A DNA stretch of 64,000 nucleotides, taken from positions 62,001 to 126,000 of the forward strand of contig JABYQU010000027.1 of the NCBI GenBank assembly GCA_022264855.1, given 5' to 3'. This document shows, in pieces, positions 8,390 to 19,335 of the stretch. Numbering within the stretch: position 1 is the first letter of the stretch; every line of letters begins with the position of its first letter. Position numbers and translations under genes: made by a program. This DNA is from Lenzites betulinus. Lineage: Eukaryota; Basidiomycota; Agaricomycetes; Polyporales; Polyporaceae. The notes under the pieces were generated by a model. The model saw nothing but the letters and a program-made list of their open reading frames with translations. It had not been told where the DNA came from and made no database searches.

Positions 8390-11300
8390 AGGCGAACGCA
8401 AACGCAGATGCGGGCTCATACAAGCTCGGCGGAGGCCCGAAGCCTGACTAGGACTACTGTTGGACGCGACGTTGCTCGGAGGTTGATCTGAGCGGATGGC
8501 GATGTCCCTCCAATCACGCCCGCGCCTCCCTGCCCGCCCAGCTTCTGGCCCCCGCGCCACGCATTAATACACTGATGCGCTCGCCCCGATAGCGTTCAGA
8601 CACTCGCGATGCGCCGGCCCACGGGCGCGCTGCCTGCCCCCCTTGCATGCATGCATGGAAGCGGAATTCGAAGACGGCCGCGAGAAAGGCCTAGGGCGCG
8701 CGCGAAGCAGGAGCAAGAGCGCGGCTGCCTTCGCCGGACAGCAGCCGCGCGCGCGCCTCCGAGTGCTGCAGTGTTCGCACGCGGGAGCTCTCAGCTGGAT
8801 CTGCACCCCTGGCTCAGGCTGTGGCACGCTGTCACCGCTAGCGACGCGCTAGCCCGCGGCCGTCCGACGTTGGGCCCGTGCACGTCCCATCGCGCGCGCA
8901 GCAGGCGCGGATGTGCGATGCCGCCCGAGCCGTCTCTTTGGGCAGATCGCGACCGCTCGATGCCGGCATCCCGCGCCGAGCAGCGTCCTACGGGGCGCGC
9001 CGAGTGTCTCTCTCTGCACACTTGTGTGTCTCGCTGCGCCAGCATGCAGCAGTTTGCCACCACGCGCGGGCGACGGGCTGCAACAGCGAGGGCGTTGAGA
9101 CAGCGATGGAGAGCGTCGCGCGCAGACGCCCGTAGCGCACAACGACCATGCCGAACGGGGGACGGACGTTGGCGGGCCAATCAGAGTCGTCCGAGATGGA
9201 ACCGGAGATCCGGAATGGCGATCGCGCCTTTCTCGGATCGCTTTTTGGCTCCGTTCGCCCGAGCCGTGTGACCCGTGTCTTTCCGGGCAAAACCATTTCG
9301 CCCAGAGCGGCGTTTGCCGAGCCTGTGCCTGCCTGTGCGCTGCTCGTCCTCCCGACTCGCGCTTCCCGACTCGAGTCTCGAGAGCATCGTCGACCTGAGC
9401 AGCGACCGCCACTCGCCCGCCCTCTCACGCGCACGTCCTGCGCCAACATTTGACACGTCCTGCCAGCGCCGCGGCCAGCGACATCCTGATCCCCGTCCGG
9501 GAGGTACGAGCAGATATCACCGGGCACTGCAATTCCGCCCTCAGCCACTGGCACTCCCACCCGCGGCTGTGCACGCTCCAGGGGCGCTGTCCAATATCCA
9601 TTCAGACCGCAATAAGTTACTTACTTAGCCCAGCCATATCCGCCGCAGTCAGCTCGACCCTCCACTGCCCTCTTCCGGTCCCGGACGACGGCCCATCATT
9701 CTCCGACGCCTTCGAAGGTCGCGCATTTGGCACCCACTACCCACTAGCCGTTGACGACCGCGGATGCGGGAACGACGGCCCCGTTATGGGCAGAAAGCCC
9801 GGTGCGTCCTGCTCGACAAGCTTGAGCGTTCCGTCTCCGCACGCGCGGCGTTAGGCTCGGACCCGGCAGCGCTTTCGTCACAAGTGCTGGCGCTGCTCGT
9901 CGACGTCCGTGACTAGCACTCTGAGTCTAGCTCTCTGCGAGCCACCCCCTCATCGATATCGTGACTGCGAGCAACAAAATAAGGAGCACGCTCGTTCGAA
10001 CTGGCTAAATGCTCCCACATACTACTAGCACAGCTCGGCCATCGTGTTCCCAGGCAGAGCACCAACACCGCCCTTCAATCGTTTTGCCGTTAACCAGAGC
10101 GTCCCGCCGCAACGCTCGTCGCTCGAACCAAAATGCAGCACGCTCATCGCTCGCGAGGACGCGAGGACAGGCGTATCTGATCCTCCGCCGTCACTGTATA
10201 GCTATCATCAGTATCAGTACGTCTTCCTCTTCGTCTTCGTGAATGGGCGCGCGATGAGCTTGATTTCGGCATTGACACTGACAGCACATCGGCGCCTGCA
10301 CCCCAAGCCTGTGCGTGATCGAAGTACAACCGGTGCTCTCAGCTCGAGATAGAAGTTGGTCGAAGAACGCGACGCGATACGGTGCATAGGCTTTATTGTC
10401 TATCACGCTCATCTTCGCCCAGTACGTACCCACGGGCGTTCCGCGAACCACTGCAAGAACACTGGTACGATACACGATACGCTCAAGACGGCGAGCGCCG
10501 CTCATGTCGGCGTAAGGGAGGCAGGGTCACCCGGGTCGCGGCATGAACGCACGCCGCGCTCGTTAGAACGAGAAGTCATAACGGCCCGCCGCGAAGGTTC
10601 GAAAACCCCGAGTCGACGAACCGCATGACGAGCAGCCCGACAACGGCAACGAAGCCACCCGTCCGGACGTGGGGCGCGGTACCTCCGCGTAGCACTAGTC
10701 CCATCGCGTTTCAGCGTGAGGGCTTGACAGGACCATGTGGATATGTGGATATGAAGTATGGAGAGAGATTCTTGGATCACCGTGCGCGGAGTTTGGGTGT
10801 GAGTGCGAGTGCTGGGTGGGCACCACGGCACTGATGATCGCGGTGCTCAGGGTTGCAGGCCTTCGTGGCGCGGCGTCGCCGTCTGCGCGAGTTGCCCCAG
10901 GTATGTAGCTCGCGCGAAGTTCAGCCACTTCGCGAACCTGCACCCTGCGAAGAGATGAGCCCTTTCAAAATTTCACACCCGAACCCGAACCACCATCCAC
11001 ATAGCATAGCCCGACGCACAGAACCCGTCCCAGGAAAACGTCCGAACCAGCGTGCTCGGCAGCTTGCGGCCTCCGAGTCGCGCAGCAAGAACCCCTCGCT
11101 CCTTCGAGTTCGCAGCTGTTCGCAGACACATTCAAGTTCGACCTCTCCAACACCCAACCACCGCCCGACAACACCGAACACTCAATTACAGCCCATCTTC
11201 CTTGGCACGCGCGCGCGCACGTCCCCGCTCGTCTTCGCAGGCCACCGCACGACACTGACATCTGTCCGCAGCGACACGGTCGCCGTCGCTGCGTGCCTTA

Positions 11301-12845
11301 TGCCCGAACAGGCCCTCCCTTCCCAGCACCCGGGCGCACCCAGCACTACTTACTACTACGGCTGTCAGTGTCAGTGTCACAATCGCGCATGCCCAGATCT
11401 GATCATCATCTAATTGCAACAGGCGAACGGACTGCCCGACATACGTCGATCGCCATCTGGCCCGCTGTCTGGCCGTCTGACAAATGCAGACGCGCATCTC
11501 CGGGCTCGAGGACGTCCCTCGGTCGCGCGTGGCGCATCCGCGCGCCGGACGCTGCCGTGCGGCGCTCTTCGGCCCCGTCGACATGTACATCCGCCCGCGT
11601 TCGAGCGTCGGGATCGAGCGCTGAGCCGGAGAGAGAGCAACATGACGTCTGCGATCCCCCGCGTCCCCGGCTCCCTCATATCCCGAACACTCGCCCGCTG
11701 CCGGCCGTAGACCGGGACCTTCAGCTTCAACACGGTCTGCCTGCAGCTGCAATACTTCCCGTACGTACTCGCAATTGCTCTCGACGTTCGTCGGCCCCTA
11801 CCTGGCAACGAATAGGCCCCGGCCCCTCTCCCCGATCCGCGAGCCCCTCTCCCCGATCCCGCGAGGCTTGCGCTCTTCACGTCGGCAGTCCCCCTCGCGC
11901 GCGCATGTTCTTCGCTCCGGCCCCGCTAGCTGCAGCTCGGGCTGGGATCTCTCGGTCTGTGAGCTTCGCGGATGGGCAGTGACGTCATGGCGCGGACGGC
12001 GCAGGGCAATGTATCTCGGACGAGACGCGGACGTTCTGCGCTGCTGCTCTACGTAGACGTCGTACTGGTGCTCTATATGGACCTGCGTTGAATCGCTTCC
12101 GAAATCCAATATGCAACTGCCAACTGTCGGACGCCGGCAGGACTGAAACCGGGGTGTGTTCTTGTGCATCTCTGCGGACGTCTGTTCGTGTCACACCGCG
12201 CGCTTTGCCGGCTGTCCTCAGCGGTTTGGCGGAGTACTATGGGGGCGCAACGCCGACGGACGTGATGTGCAGCCCGTACCTCAGGCTGTGCGCCGCCGCA
12301 CGCCCCCTTCCTGGCCCGGACGGACAAGAGCATCCCGTCTCGGCCCCGGACCCGTATGCACTTCAGTTCCTTTGTGTCGTATTCTGTGATCAATGAATTG
12401 ATGACGACTTTAGACTTCTGCGCATCGAGTCAGAGCGTGCCATGGACAGGTGAGGTTTAGGTCTTAGGGGAAGGGTTGTTTATCGAACCGATAGGTCGCC
12501 GTGCTGCAGCGGCCGCGGTTCTCCACACCTCGACACTTGGAAAACGGAGCCTGTGCGCTGAGCTCGCAAGTACTTGTCACCGGTACCCCAGAGGTCCCGC
12601 CTACCTCAGGCGGCCCTATGCTAACTTCAGGCATACCTCGTCCCCAAGCTTCCCCTTCATTACGATGAAGCGCGATCGTTGAGTGTGTGTAGTACAATGT
12701 ACACTGCTTTCGTGTGTGACCAACTTCGTATCAAAGAAGGACGATGCGACGGGCACCCAGCCACGTCTGCTAGGAAGGATGCCATGCCATGTCATATATA
12801 TAACTGCCACATCCACATCTAAGCCTGGGACTATCAGGAGGTGTC
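8390..12845. other. 4.5 kb GC-rich stretch with no convincing gene
   Basis: Several open frames exist on both strands, but they are Arg/Ala/Pro-rich, overlap each other and show no domain or exon structure, as expected from GC-rich noncoding DNA. Simple repeats occur (for example GTCAGTGTCAGTGTCA near 11365). The segment from about 12460 probably holds the 3'UTR of the kinase gene. A rapidly evolving or RNA-only locus cannot be excluded. Confidence 0.4.
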
Positions 12846-15501
12846 TCAACTGGGGCGCTGCAGCCGAAGCCGCTCGCTCCTGCGGACTGAAAGCGCAGCA
12901 ACCCGCCCGTGAGGGACACAAACAGCCAGACAGTCCTGCTGTCCCCCATCGTCCATCCGCGGTACCTTTGAAGGGACGCCGGCATCGCCGTCGTCCGAAG
13001 GCTCAAGGTGGCGTTTGCGGGACACAGGCGTACATATACGCTCCGTATGCGACCCGCTGGGCGTGGTACGCGGCTCCTCCAGGTCAAAAAGACCTGAATA
13101 ACCGATCTCGTGCACAACCCGGTCCTCGCGCTCCAACGCATGCGTGCGCAGGAACTCGGCCCAGTACGCATCGAAGCGCACAGGATCCCACATGTCCTTG
13201 TTGCGCTCCTTCAGCTCAGGCGGCGGCCAGAAGCCGTCCATGACGGTATCGACCCACGCCTGAAACCCGGGCGAGCCGAAGCGCACCACCCTCGTAAAAA
13301 GGCGGTGGTGCGCGTTCGCGCACTTGCCCAAGTCGCCGTATATCATGGCCCCGAGCTTGACTCGTTTCCGGAACATCTCGTCGATGATGGCTGTGAACGT
13401 GTCCATGTCGAGGTCGTGCGGCAGATAGCTCAGCCCGCTGTAGAGGACGACGTAGAACAGCGACTCCATGTCGTCCTCGAAGCGATGGCTCCGCTCGTGG
13501 TCGTGCGGAGCGAGCATGCGCATTGACGTGAAGTCCCATGTTCCCTGCAGAGTTCAAGTTGCTTAGCTGTGCACACAGAACGCCCCGAATGGAGCGACAA
13601 GTCACTACATACCGCACGACCGGCATGCTCCGCATTTCCGTCAGAATCAACCTGGTCGGAGGACTCCCAGTCGATGAGGTATCCCCGCCGGACGTCCCGG
13701 CCAGGTTCCCTGAACAGAACGACGTTGCCGACGCTGAGGTCGCGGTGGATGCACGCAGCCTTTGCTAGTGCATCTCGCATCGCTGTGGGGACGTGAGCCA
13801 TCATGGTCAGCTGCATCTCAAACTTGAAAGAGAGACGTCGCGCAACGAGACAGACCTGTGAAGACGTCGTACGTCGCGTGCAGGAGCTCCTCAGTCCCGC
13901 GCAGCGTCTTCAGGCCGTAGCCGGCCTCCTCTGTGACCGTCCGATAATGCCGGCGCGTGGTGGTGCGAACACGCTTCCCGTCGATCGCGCACGCCCAGTC
14001 CTCTTCCCTCATGGTGCCCGTTCGTGTCTGTTGCACAGAAACGCCTGCAAAATTGCTCCATAAATCAGCGAATACCTACAGATCGGGGGCCTACTGACCG
14101 TCCTTTTCGTCCATCGCAAATGCGTGAGGGACGAAGCCGTGGATGGCCTGCCGCGGAATATTCCGTACGCCACTCTCGTTCAAACGGGTCAGAATGTTTC
14201 CCTCTAGGTCCTCCGTGTCACATGTACACCATGTATCCTTCAGTAACATGACCCGACCTGTGTCATACTGCACGGCCCAATAACCGCGGGTACCGCGTCC
14301 CGCGAGATGCAGCGGCGACACCAGAGGACGGGACACGAGAAACAGGGAACTATGACCGGCCGCCCCTGTTGTAGCCCCAGTGCCATTCCCGGGTTCTTGA
14401 GGGTATACCTCGATTCCAAAGACATGCCCAGGCTCGTAATGCGCCCTGACGGCCCTATCCAGCTCCGGCCCGTCAACGCCCAGCTGCGCACGCACATGCG
14501 CCCTAACAGCCTCCCGAAACACATCCTCCCACTGCTGCCCACCAGCCACCGCCGTCGCATCATGCCCGCGCCCCTCCGGCCGCGCCCGCGCGTACCGCCA
14601 GAAGAACTCGAGGAACATACCGGGGTCCTTATGGAAGTCGAACGCAGCCGTCACGACACATCCCTCCCGGTCCCACCTATAGAGCCGCGCGCGCGGCCCG
14701 AAGACCGAGACCGTGAAGAGACAGCTGCGGTGCTGGCGCGCGAGCACCTCCACCGCGAAGCCGATGTGCAGGCCGGACGCCCTCTCCGCCTCGTCGTACT
14801 CCCTCTCCGCGTCCTCGTCCTCTCGCCGCAGCCATGGCAGGCACTCGCGGAAGAAGTTGTGCGCCGCGCGCGCCTCCGCGTCCGCGGGCGGGTCGACGAA
14901 GTAGTCGAACGCCGCGCCGGGCCGCACGTCGACGAAGAGGTCCGCATACCCCAGCTCGACGCGCGTGCAACTGTCCGCGCGCCGCACGAGCTCCGCGTTC
15001 GCGGTGGTGAAGGCGCAGATGTGCGGCTTGGTGTGGCCCAGCCGCAAGGGGCGCACGCTGCGCTCGATGGCGGTGTCGAACACGAAGCCCGGGCAGCGCG
15101 CCTTGCGCGGGGACGTCTTGTTGAGCGCGGCGGCCTGTCAGTGGGGTTGCGTCAGCACAGGTCAGCACTCCGAGTCGGCGCCACCCTACAACGCCACGCG
15201 CAAGACGACGTACGAGAGGCCTGTAGATCGCGGCGGGCGAGTCCGCCGTCCTAGGCACCGCCCTGAACGCGTTCGTGGCCGTCATGCGCTTGCCCCGCTG
15301 GTCGTCGGCGCGGTCCAGCGGGAGGAACGCGTCCATGAATGCGGCGGGGGGCATGGGGCCGACGGTGTGCTCGCGCGCGTCGAGGGCGAGTTTCCTGTTG
15401 CGCGTCATGGCGAGGTCGGGGCGGAGCCCGTCGGTGTGGGAGAGGGTGTGGTCGAGCGCCATCGGGACGGCGTAGCCCTGCCTCTCGCGCTGCATTTGCA
15501 T
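12846..15501 (-). CDS. FunK1-type fungal protein kinase, 793 aa
   Basis: Five exons: 15501-15214, 15134-14099, 14044-13856, 13782-13613, 13544-12846; introns 79, 54, 73 and 68 nt. FunK1 kinases are an expanded, poorly understood kinase group of mushroom-forming fungi. Seen here: an N-terminal region (1-~440) with the family segment GLHIGFAVEVLARQHRSCLF and a following FFWRYA; the catalytic loop HRDLSVGN (Asp519, Asn524); a metal-binding LIDWE (Asp542) in place of DFG; then GTWDFTSMRML and DDMESLFYVVL, which close the family pattern. The last ~80 residues after DLEEP are basic and low-complexity. The catalytic and metal residues are present, so it may be active; its substrates are unknown. The upstream start codon follows a short untranslated leader with no other in-frame ATG. 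Confidence 0.88.
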
Positions 15502-15892
15502 TGTGGTAAGGGGTTCGTGGTTCGCGACGAGCGTGGTGGTGGATGAAGGTTAGAAAGATGAAGTGTGTACGGGTGGCGCAGCAGTAGCTGTACCTGGTAG
15601 TTGGGAACGCCACATCGCAAACGTTCGAGGGTACTTGACTCTGTTGTAGAACAAGGGTGCCAGTGTAACGTTAACCCTGGGACACAGGAGAACTCACTCT
15701 GTTGTCCCCAACAGGACTAGCCGTTGTAGTGGCCATGTTCTCTCTTCAAGAATCTTGTACTTCAAAGCTTCAGGTTTCGTCCAAGTCGTGATGCGCCACC
15801 TAGCCGCCAGTTGTTTTATGAAGCATAAGTATCAGTAATTCTGTATACGTACAGGAGCAGAAGGCGTACGGAGGTAGAGTGAGACAAAAATG
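15502..15892. other. Intergenic, upstream of the kinase
   Basis: Promoter region of the FunK1 gene and 3' flank of the tRNA. No TATA box or further gene recognised. Confidence 0.4.
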
Positions 15893-15964
15893 AGGTCCCA
15901 CCGTGGTTCGAACACGGGACCCTACGATCTGCAATCGTATGCTCTACCACTGAGCTATAGAACC
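15893..15964 (-). tRNA. tRNA-Cys (GCA)
   Basis: A full cloverleaf folds by hand: acceptor GGTTCTA/TGGGACC with two G.T pairs, D arm GCTC-AGTGGTA-GAGC, anticodon arm TACGA-TTGCAGA-TCGTA with GCA anticodon, and T arm CCGTG-TTCGAAC-CACGG. The discriminator base is T, as expected for cysteine tRNAs. A run of five T follows on the transcribed strand as a Pol III terminator. No intron. Confidence 0.95.
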
Positions 15965-16187
15965 CTTGCAAACTGCAAGTAGTATTGGTATTTTGATGGT
16001 AAGCAGGCTCTACTTGTTGTCGAAACCCCCCATCCACCGATTCAAGTCCTTCAGCGGTCTGGTATACTGGAACGCATATGTATATCAGCCCTGCCACACT
16101 CCGCCGCCTGTCAGTATGCAGCTAGTCATTTTACGTGTTTATTTCAATCTAACTTCGCCATTCACTGCTCCAGGATTGGTTCTCGAA
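15965..16187. other. Intergenic, upstream of tRNA-Cys
   Basis: AT-rich. No gene seen. Confidence 0.4.
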
Positions 16188-16694
16188 TTAGCTCTGCTCC
16201 CGATCATTAGCTCTACTACCCGCGATGCCGTCCCATAGACGTAGGAGGAGCACTGGCAGACTTTGCATCGACGTAGGTCTTTCAAATTTCATGTCCTTCT
16301 GTATGGTGGAACAGCTGTTTATTGTATAACACATCGCCAGTAGAGGCGCGCGCACCCACCGTCGCCGGTCGTAGGACGCGCATGGTCTGGCACGCTGCGG
16401 GGAAGTACGTTCATGCTCCCAAAATTCAATACCACCCATACCAAGTACGTGCCTCTCGCTTGTGTTTCCTCCATCGAAGTCTCCAACCACAGGAGCACCG
16501 CGCCGCGAGCGCGTGCCAACCCGGTGCCTGACCGGAGCCGCGCGGTCTTCTATGTCGTACACAATCAAGTCGCGCGGAGGAGGAAGGACGGTTGCACGGG
16601 TTTCGGGTGGCGGGTGTGGTGGCCGCAAGTCCTCTTTAGGAAGCGCGGCGGCATGTGGACGGCGTCCTAGGGATTGACGAGCGGCCAGTGCCAT
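16188..16694 (-). CDS. Doubtful ORF, 168 aa, partly shared with the mirror arm
   Basis: The ATG at 16694 starts a frame divergent from isochorismatase copy 2. Its first ~55 residues (ARQSLGRRPHA, then LIVYDIEDRAAP) align with a frame near 4340-4510 on the plus strand of the other arm (RQSLARRPHA, LIVRDAEARPGP). The left copy has lost its ATG. The aligned frame hints at an ancestral short gene, but both sequences are GC-rich duplicates and could agree without coding. The C-terminal half has no counterpart. No domain recognised. Confidence 0.2.
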   Translation of the reverse strand: MALAARQSLGRRPHAAALPKEDLRPPHPPPETRATVLPPPRDLIVYDIEDRAAPVRHRVGTRSRRGAPVVGDFDGGNTSERHVLGMGGIEFWEHERTSPQRARPCASYDRRRWVRAPLLAMCYTINSCSTIQKDMKFERPTSMQSLPVLLLRLWDGIAGSRANDREQS

Positions 16695-16840
16695 CGTGTA
16701 GCGGCGAGCGTGGATTGGAGCCGCGGAGTGAGAAGTGCGGGCGACCCGATTGGCTGGATGAAGGAACGAGTGGAGGTGGAGGCTGGCAGCAGCGAGGGGA
16801 GAGCACCAGTACACAGTGGGCAGGAGGCGCGAGTGGGGGG

Positions 16841-16846
16841 TATAAA
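16841..16846 (+). promoter_or_regulatory. TATA box of isochorismatase copy 2
   Basis: TATAAAGGGTCG, about 160 bp before the ATG, matching the copy-1 promoter. A probable 5'UTR intron lies at 16935-16994 (GTGAGA to CCGCAG), at the same place as in copy 1. Confidence 0.7.
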
Positions 16847-17003
16847 GGGTCGTCGAAGAGAGCCCAGGACTGCAGACAGCGAACATCGTTGCCTACTCCG
16901 AGCTACTCATCTCAAACACTCGCCTCCTACACTCGTGAGATGCGCCCTGCTATGCTGGAAGCTTGCGGATGACTTACCTTGCTGCACTCCGCAGACCGCC
17001 AGA

Positions 17004-17844
17004 ATGACTTTCAAGTACGAGCGACTCGACAAGAACAAGGCGATGCTCCTCATCGTCGACCACCAGGAGGGCCTCTACCAGCTCGTCCGCGACTCGACGC
17101 CCACGGACGTCAAGAACAACATCCTCGCGCATGCCGCGATCGGCAAGGTCTTCAACCTCCCGACGGTCATGACCACCAGCGCTCAGACCGGTGCGCACAG
17201 ACGGACGTATTCCTTCTTGGCGGCTACAGCGGACTGAGCTTGCGATTGACATAGGGGCCAACGGACCGCTCCCGAAGGAGGTGCTCGAGATGCACCCGAC
17301 CGCGCCCCTCATCCAGCGTCAGGGCGAGGTCGACGCGTGGGACAACGCCGAGTTCCGCGCCGCCGTCGAGGCCACTGGCCGGAAGCAGATCATCATGGCC
17401 GGCATCACGACCGACGTGCGTCCCGCCCAACCACCCCCTCACCGCACACTCCGAGCTGACGCACCTGAATAATTCCGCGCGTACTAGGTCTGCACGACGT
17501 TCCTCGCGCTCTCGCTGCGCGACGCCGGGTACAGCGTGTGGGCGAACAGCGACGGCTCGGGCACGTTCGACCTCAAGACCGCGCAGGACGCGAACGACCG
17601 CATGCGCGCCGCGGGCGTGCAGGTGCTGTCCATGTTCGCCATCACGGGCGAGCTCATGCGCGACTGGCGCAACACGCCCGGCACCCCGGAGATGATGCCG
17701 TTCTACGACACGTGAGTGGAGTTCCTTGTTTCCTGCGGCGCGTGCGTGCGAGCTGAGGGATTTGACAGGTACTTGCCGGAGTATGGCTTCGTCGCGCGCG
17801 CGCATGACGCGGCCCTCACGGGCGGTACGCCTTCGGGTTTGTGA
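17004..17844 (+). CDS. Isochorismatase-family cysteine hydrolase, copy 2, 215 aa
   Basis: Exons 17004-17190, 17255-17415, 17488-17711 and 17769-17844; introns 64, 72 and 57 nt. Exon lengths are identical to copy 1 (187, 161, 224, 76). Asp19 (LLIVDHQEG) and the nucleophile Cys118 (TTD|VCTTF, across an intron) are kept. Position 83 is Gln where copy 1 has Lys, followed by the shared Arg84. Most visible differences from copy 1 are conservative or silent, which suggests both are under selection. The C-terminus ends SGL/TPSGL in both. Substrate unknown; a small-amide or nicotinamide-like hydrolase role is possible but not shown. Confidence 0.9.
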
Positions 17845-18211
17845 AGGAGCTAGGGACGGTGCTTGCATGTGAACTAGTGATATGAGCGTTATCAACCTTG
17901 TTGCACTGGGGAGTACTTTGTGAAACCGGTCACTTACCACTGGGTGAATTTTGAGAAAGACAGCTAGTTGGCGACTCGGAGAAGACATATCCTTAAGATG
18001 ATAGATTAGCTCTTCCGTGGCTATCGCCGTTGGTACGAATTCGGGCGACACTGATATAGAGCACGCGGCGTGGGATACGCCCGGCTTTCTCCCGTCAGCG
18101 AGTATTAGCGCGACTACAAGAAAGGTGAGATATGCACACTATATGTTCATACTATCCGGAGAGATGGAAAGAGGCCAACGCCGAGCAAGATCAGCGTTGA
18201 ACGTTGATTAT
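17845..18211. other. 3' flank of isochorismatase copy 2
   Basis: About 140 bp near 17870-18010 match, in reverse complement, the 3' flank of copy 1. No gene seen. Confidence 0.5.
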
Positions 18212-18470
18212 CGCTAGCACGAACTTAGAATCTTCTCGTCCAGGAAAACACCTTCGGCGCGCACGAGAGTGCATGCCTAGCCGCCTTCTAGAGCGGCTGC
18301 AGCTGAAACATACCATTTACTCCGTGGAGTGTCCATTGTTTGCACCCATTACTCGCGAGAGTGCCGGATCAGCGTTGAATAAACGATGGAAGACGTCTTT
18401 AGGATGCGCATGAGCCTTGGTAATCTCGTGGCTGTCTGTATGGACCTCGCTCATCTTCGCTCTCATTTTT
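18212..18470 (-). pseudogene. F-box B relic (C-terminal fragment)
   Basis: On the minus strand, EITKAHAHPKDVFHRLFNADPALSRV followed by WTLHG-like coding matches the last ~85 residues of F-box B. In-frame stops follow (TAA after the TLHG block, then two TAG), and about 18 bp are missing. No N-terminal half remains. It occupies exactly the mirror position of F-box B in the duplicated arm. Confidence 0.75.
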
Positions 18471-19335
18471 ATCGACCGCGTCGTGGTGTTCAAGGCGAAT
18501 GCATCAGGAACTTGAGTGGGCGGGCGTGTAGTAGAGCGGTGAGGTCCAACCGAGCCCCTTGCGTCCGACCCTGGCGCTGAATAGACAACGAGATAGTTTA
18601 CTCCGAGATGGAGATGCTCTGCAAATGGTGGCATTCAAGCTATAGGAGGGAGAGGAAGAGTAAAGGGCATTCAACTTACAACTTATTGATCCGGAGTGCC
18701 AAGGGAGAGAAACGTCCGGCAGCTGCCGAGCGTGCGCAGGAAAGTAAGCGCCTGTAAGCGCGCGGCACTTTGAAGCATTTTGAAGTACAATCGCGCGACT
18801 CCGAGTCTTTCGCGACCCCCATTGTCTGACGTCCAGTACCAATACTAACCTATAGTATGTTCGTACTCTCAACACCAGATTGCGCGCGGTGCACAAACGT
18901 ATATCAGCTTTGTAGCTCTGCACGATGCCACACACGCAGACCGTTCAGATTCCCGCAAACACACTACCGGCACTCACCTACTCGCCCATCTACTCCCCCA
19001 CTCACTCGACTATCAGTGTCACCTCAGAGCGTTTCTCGAGAGCTAAGACTATAGGCTCTCGGTGAATCTGACGGATACTACGATTATCTTTCGTTCGAGT
19101 CGCTCCAGTTTCGTCGAACTCACAACTCAACCAGCACTCTCGCGAGCCACCGGACATATTCATGACTCCTACAACGCATGCCACTGTCGGAAAAGACTCG
19201 AAGGAAATGGCGCAACTCCCTACATCGTTGCCCCCGGTAACGCCCCCGTCTTCCTGGCTGTTTACAGATATGAGCTGTTCATCTGACCTCAACTTACAGG
19301 TATCCACTTCGCCTTCGCGCGTCGTACGCCGCAGT
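18471..19335. other. Intergenic
   Basis: Non-duplicated sequence to about 19075, then the duplicated 5' flank of F-box A'. No gene seen. Confidence 0.4.

Noticed and set aside
8609..9271. Long open frames on both strands in 8.4-12.8 kb
   Set aside because: Arg/Ala-rich, overlapping in several frames, with no exon structure or family pattern; typical of GC-rich noncoding DNA.
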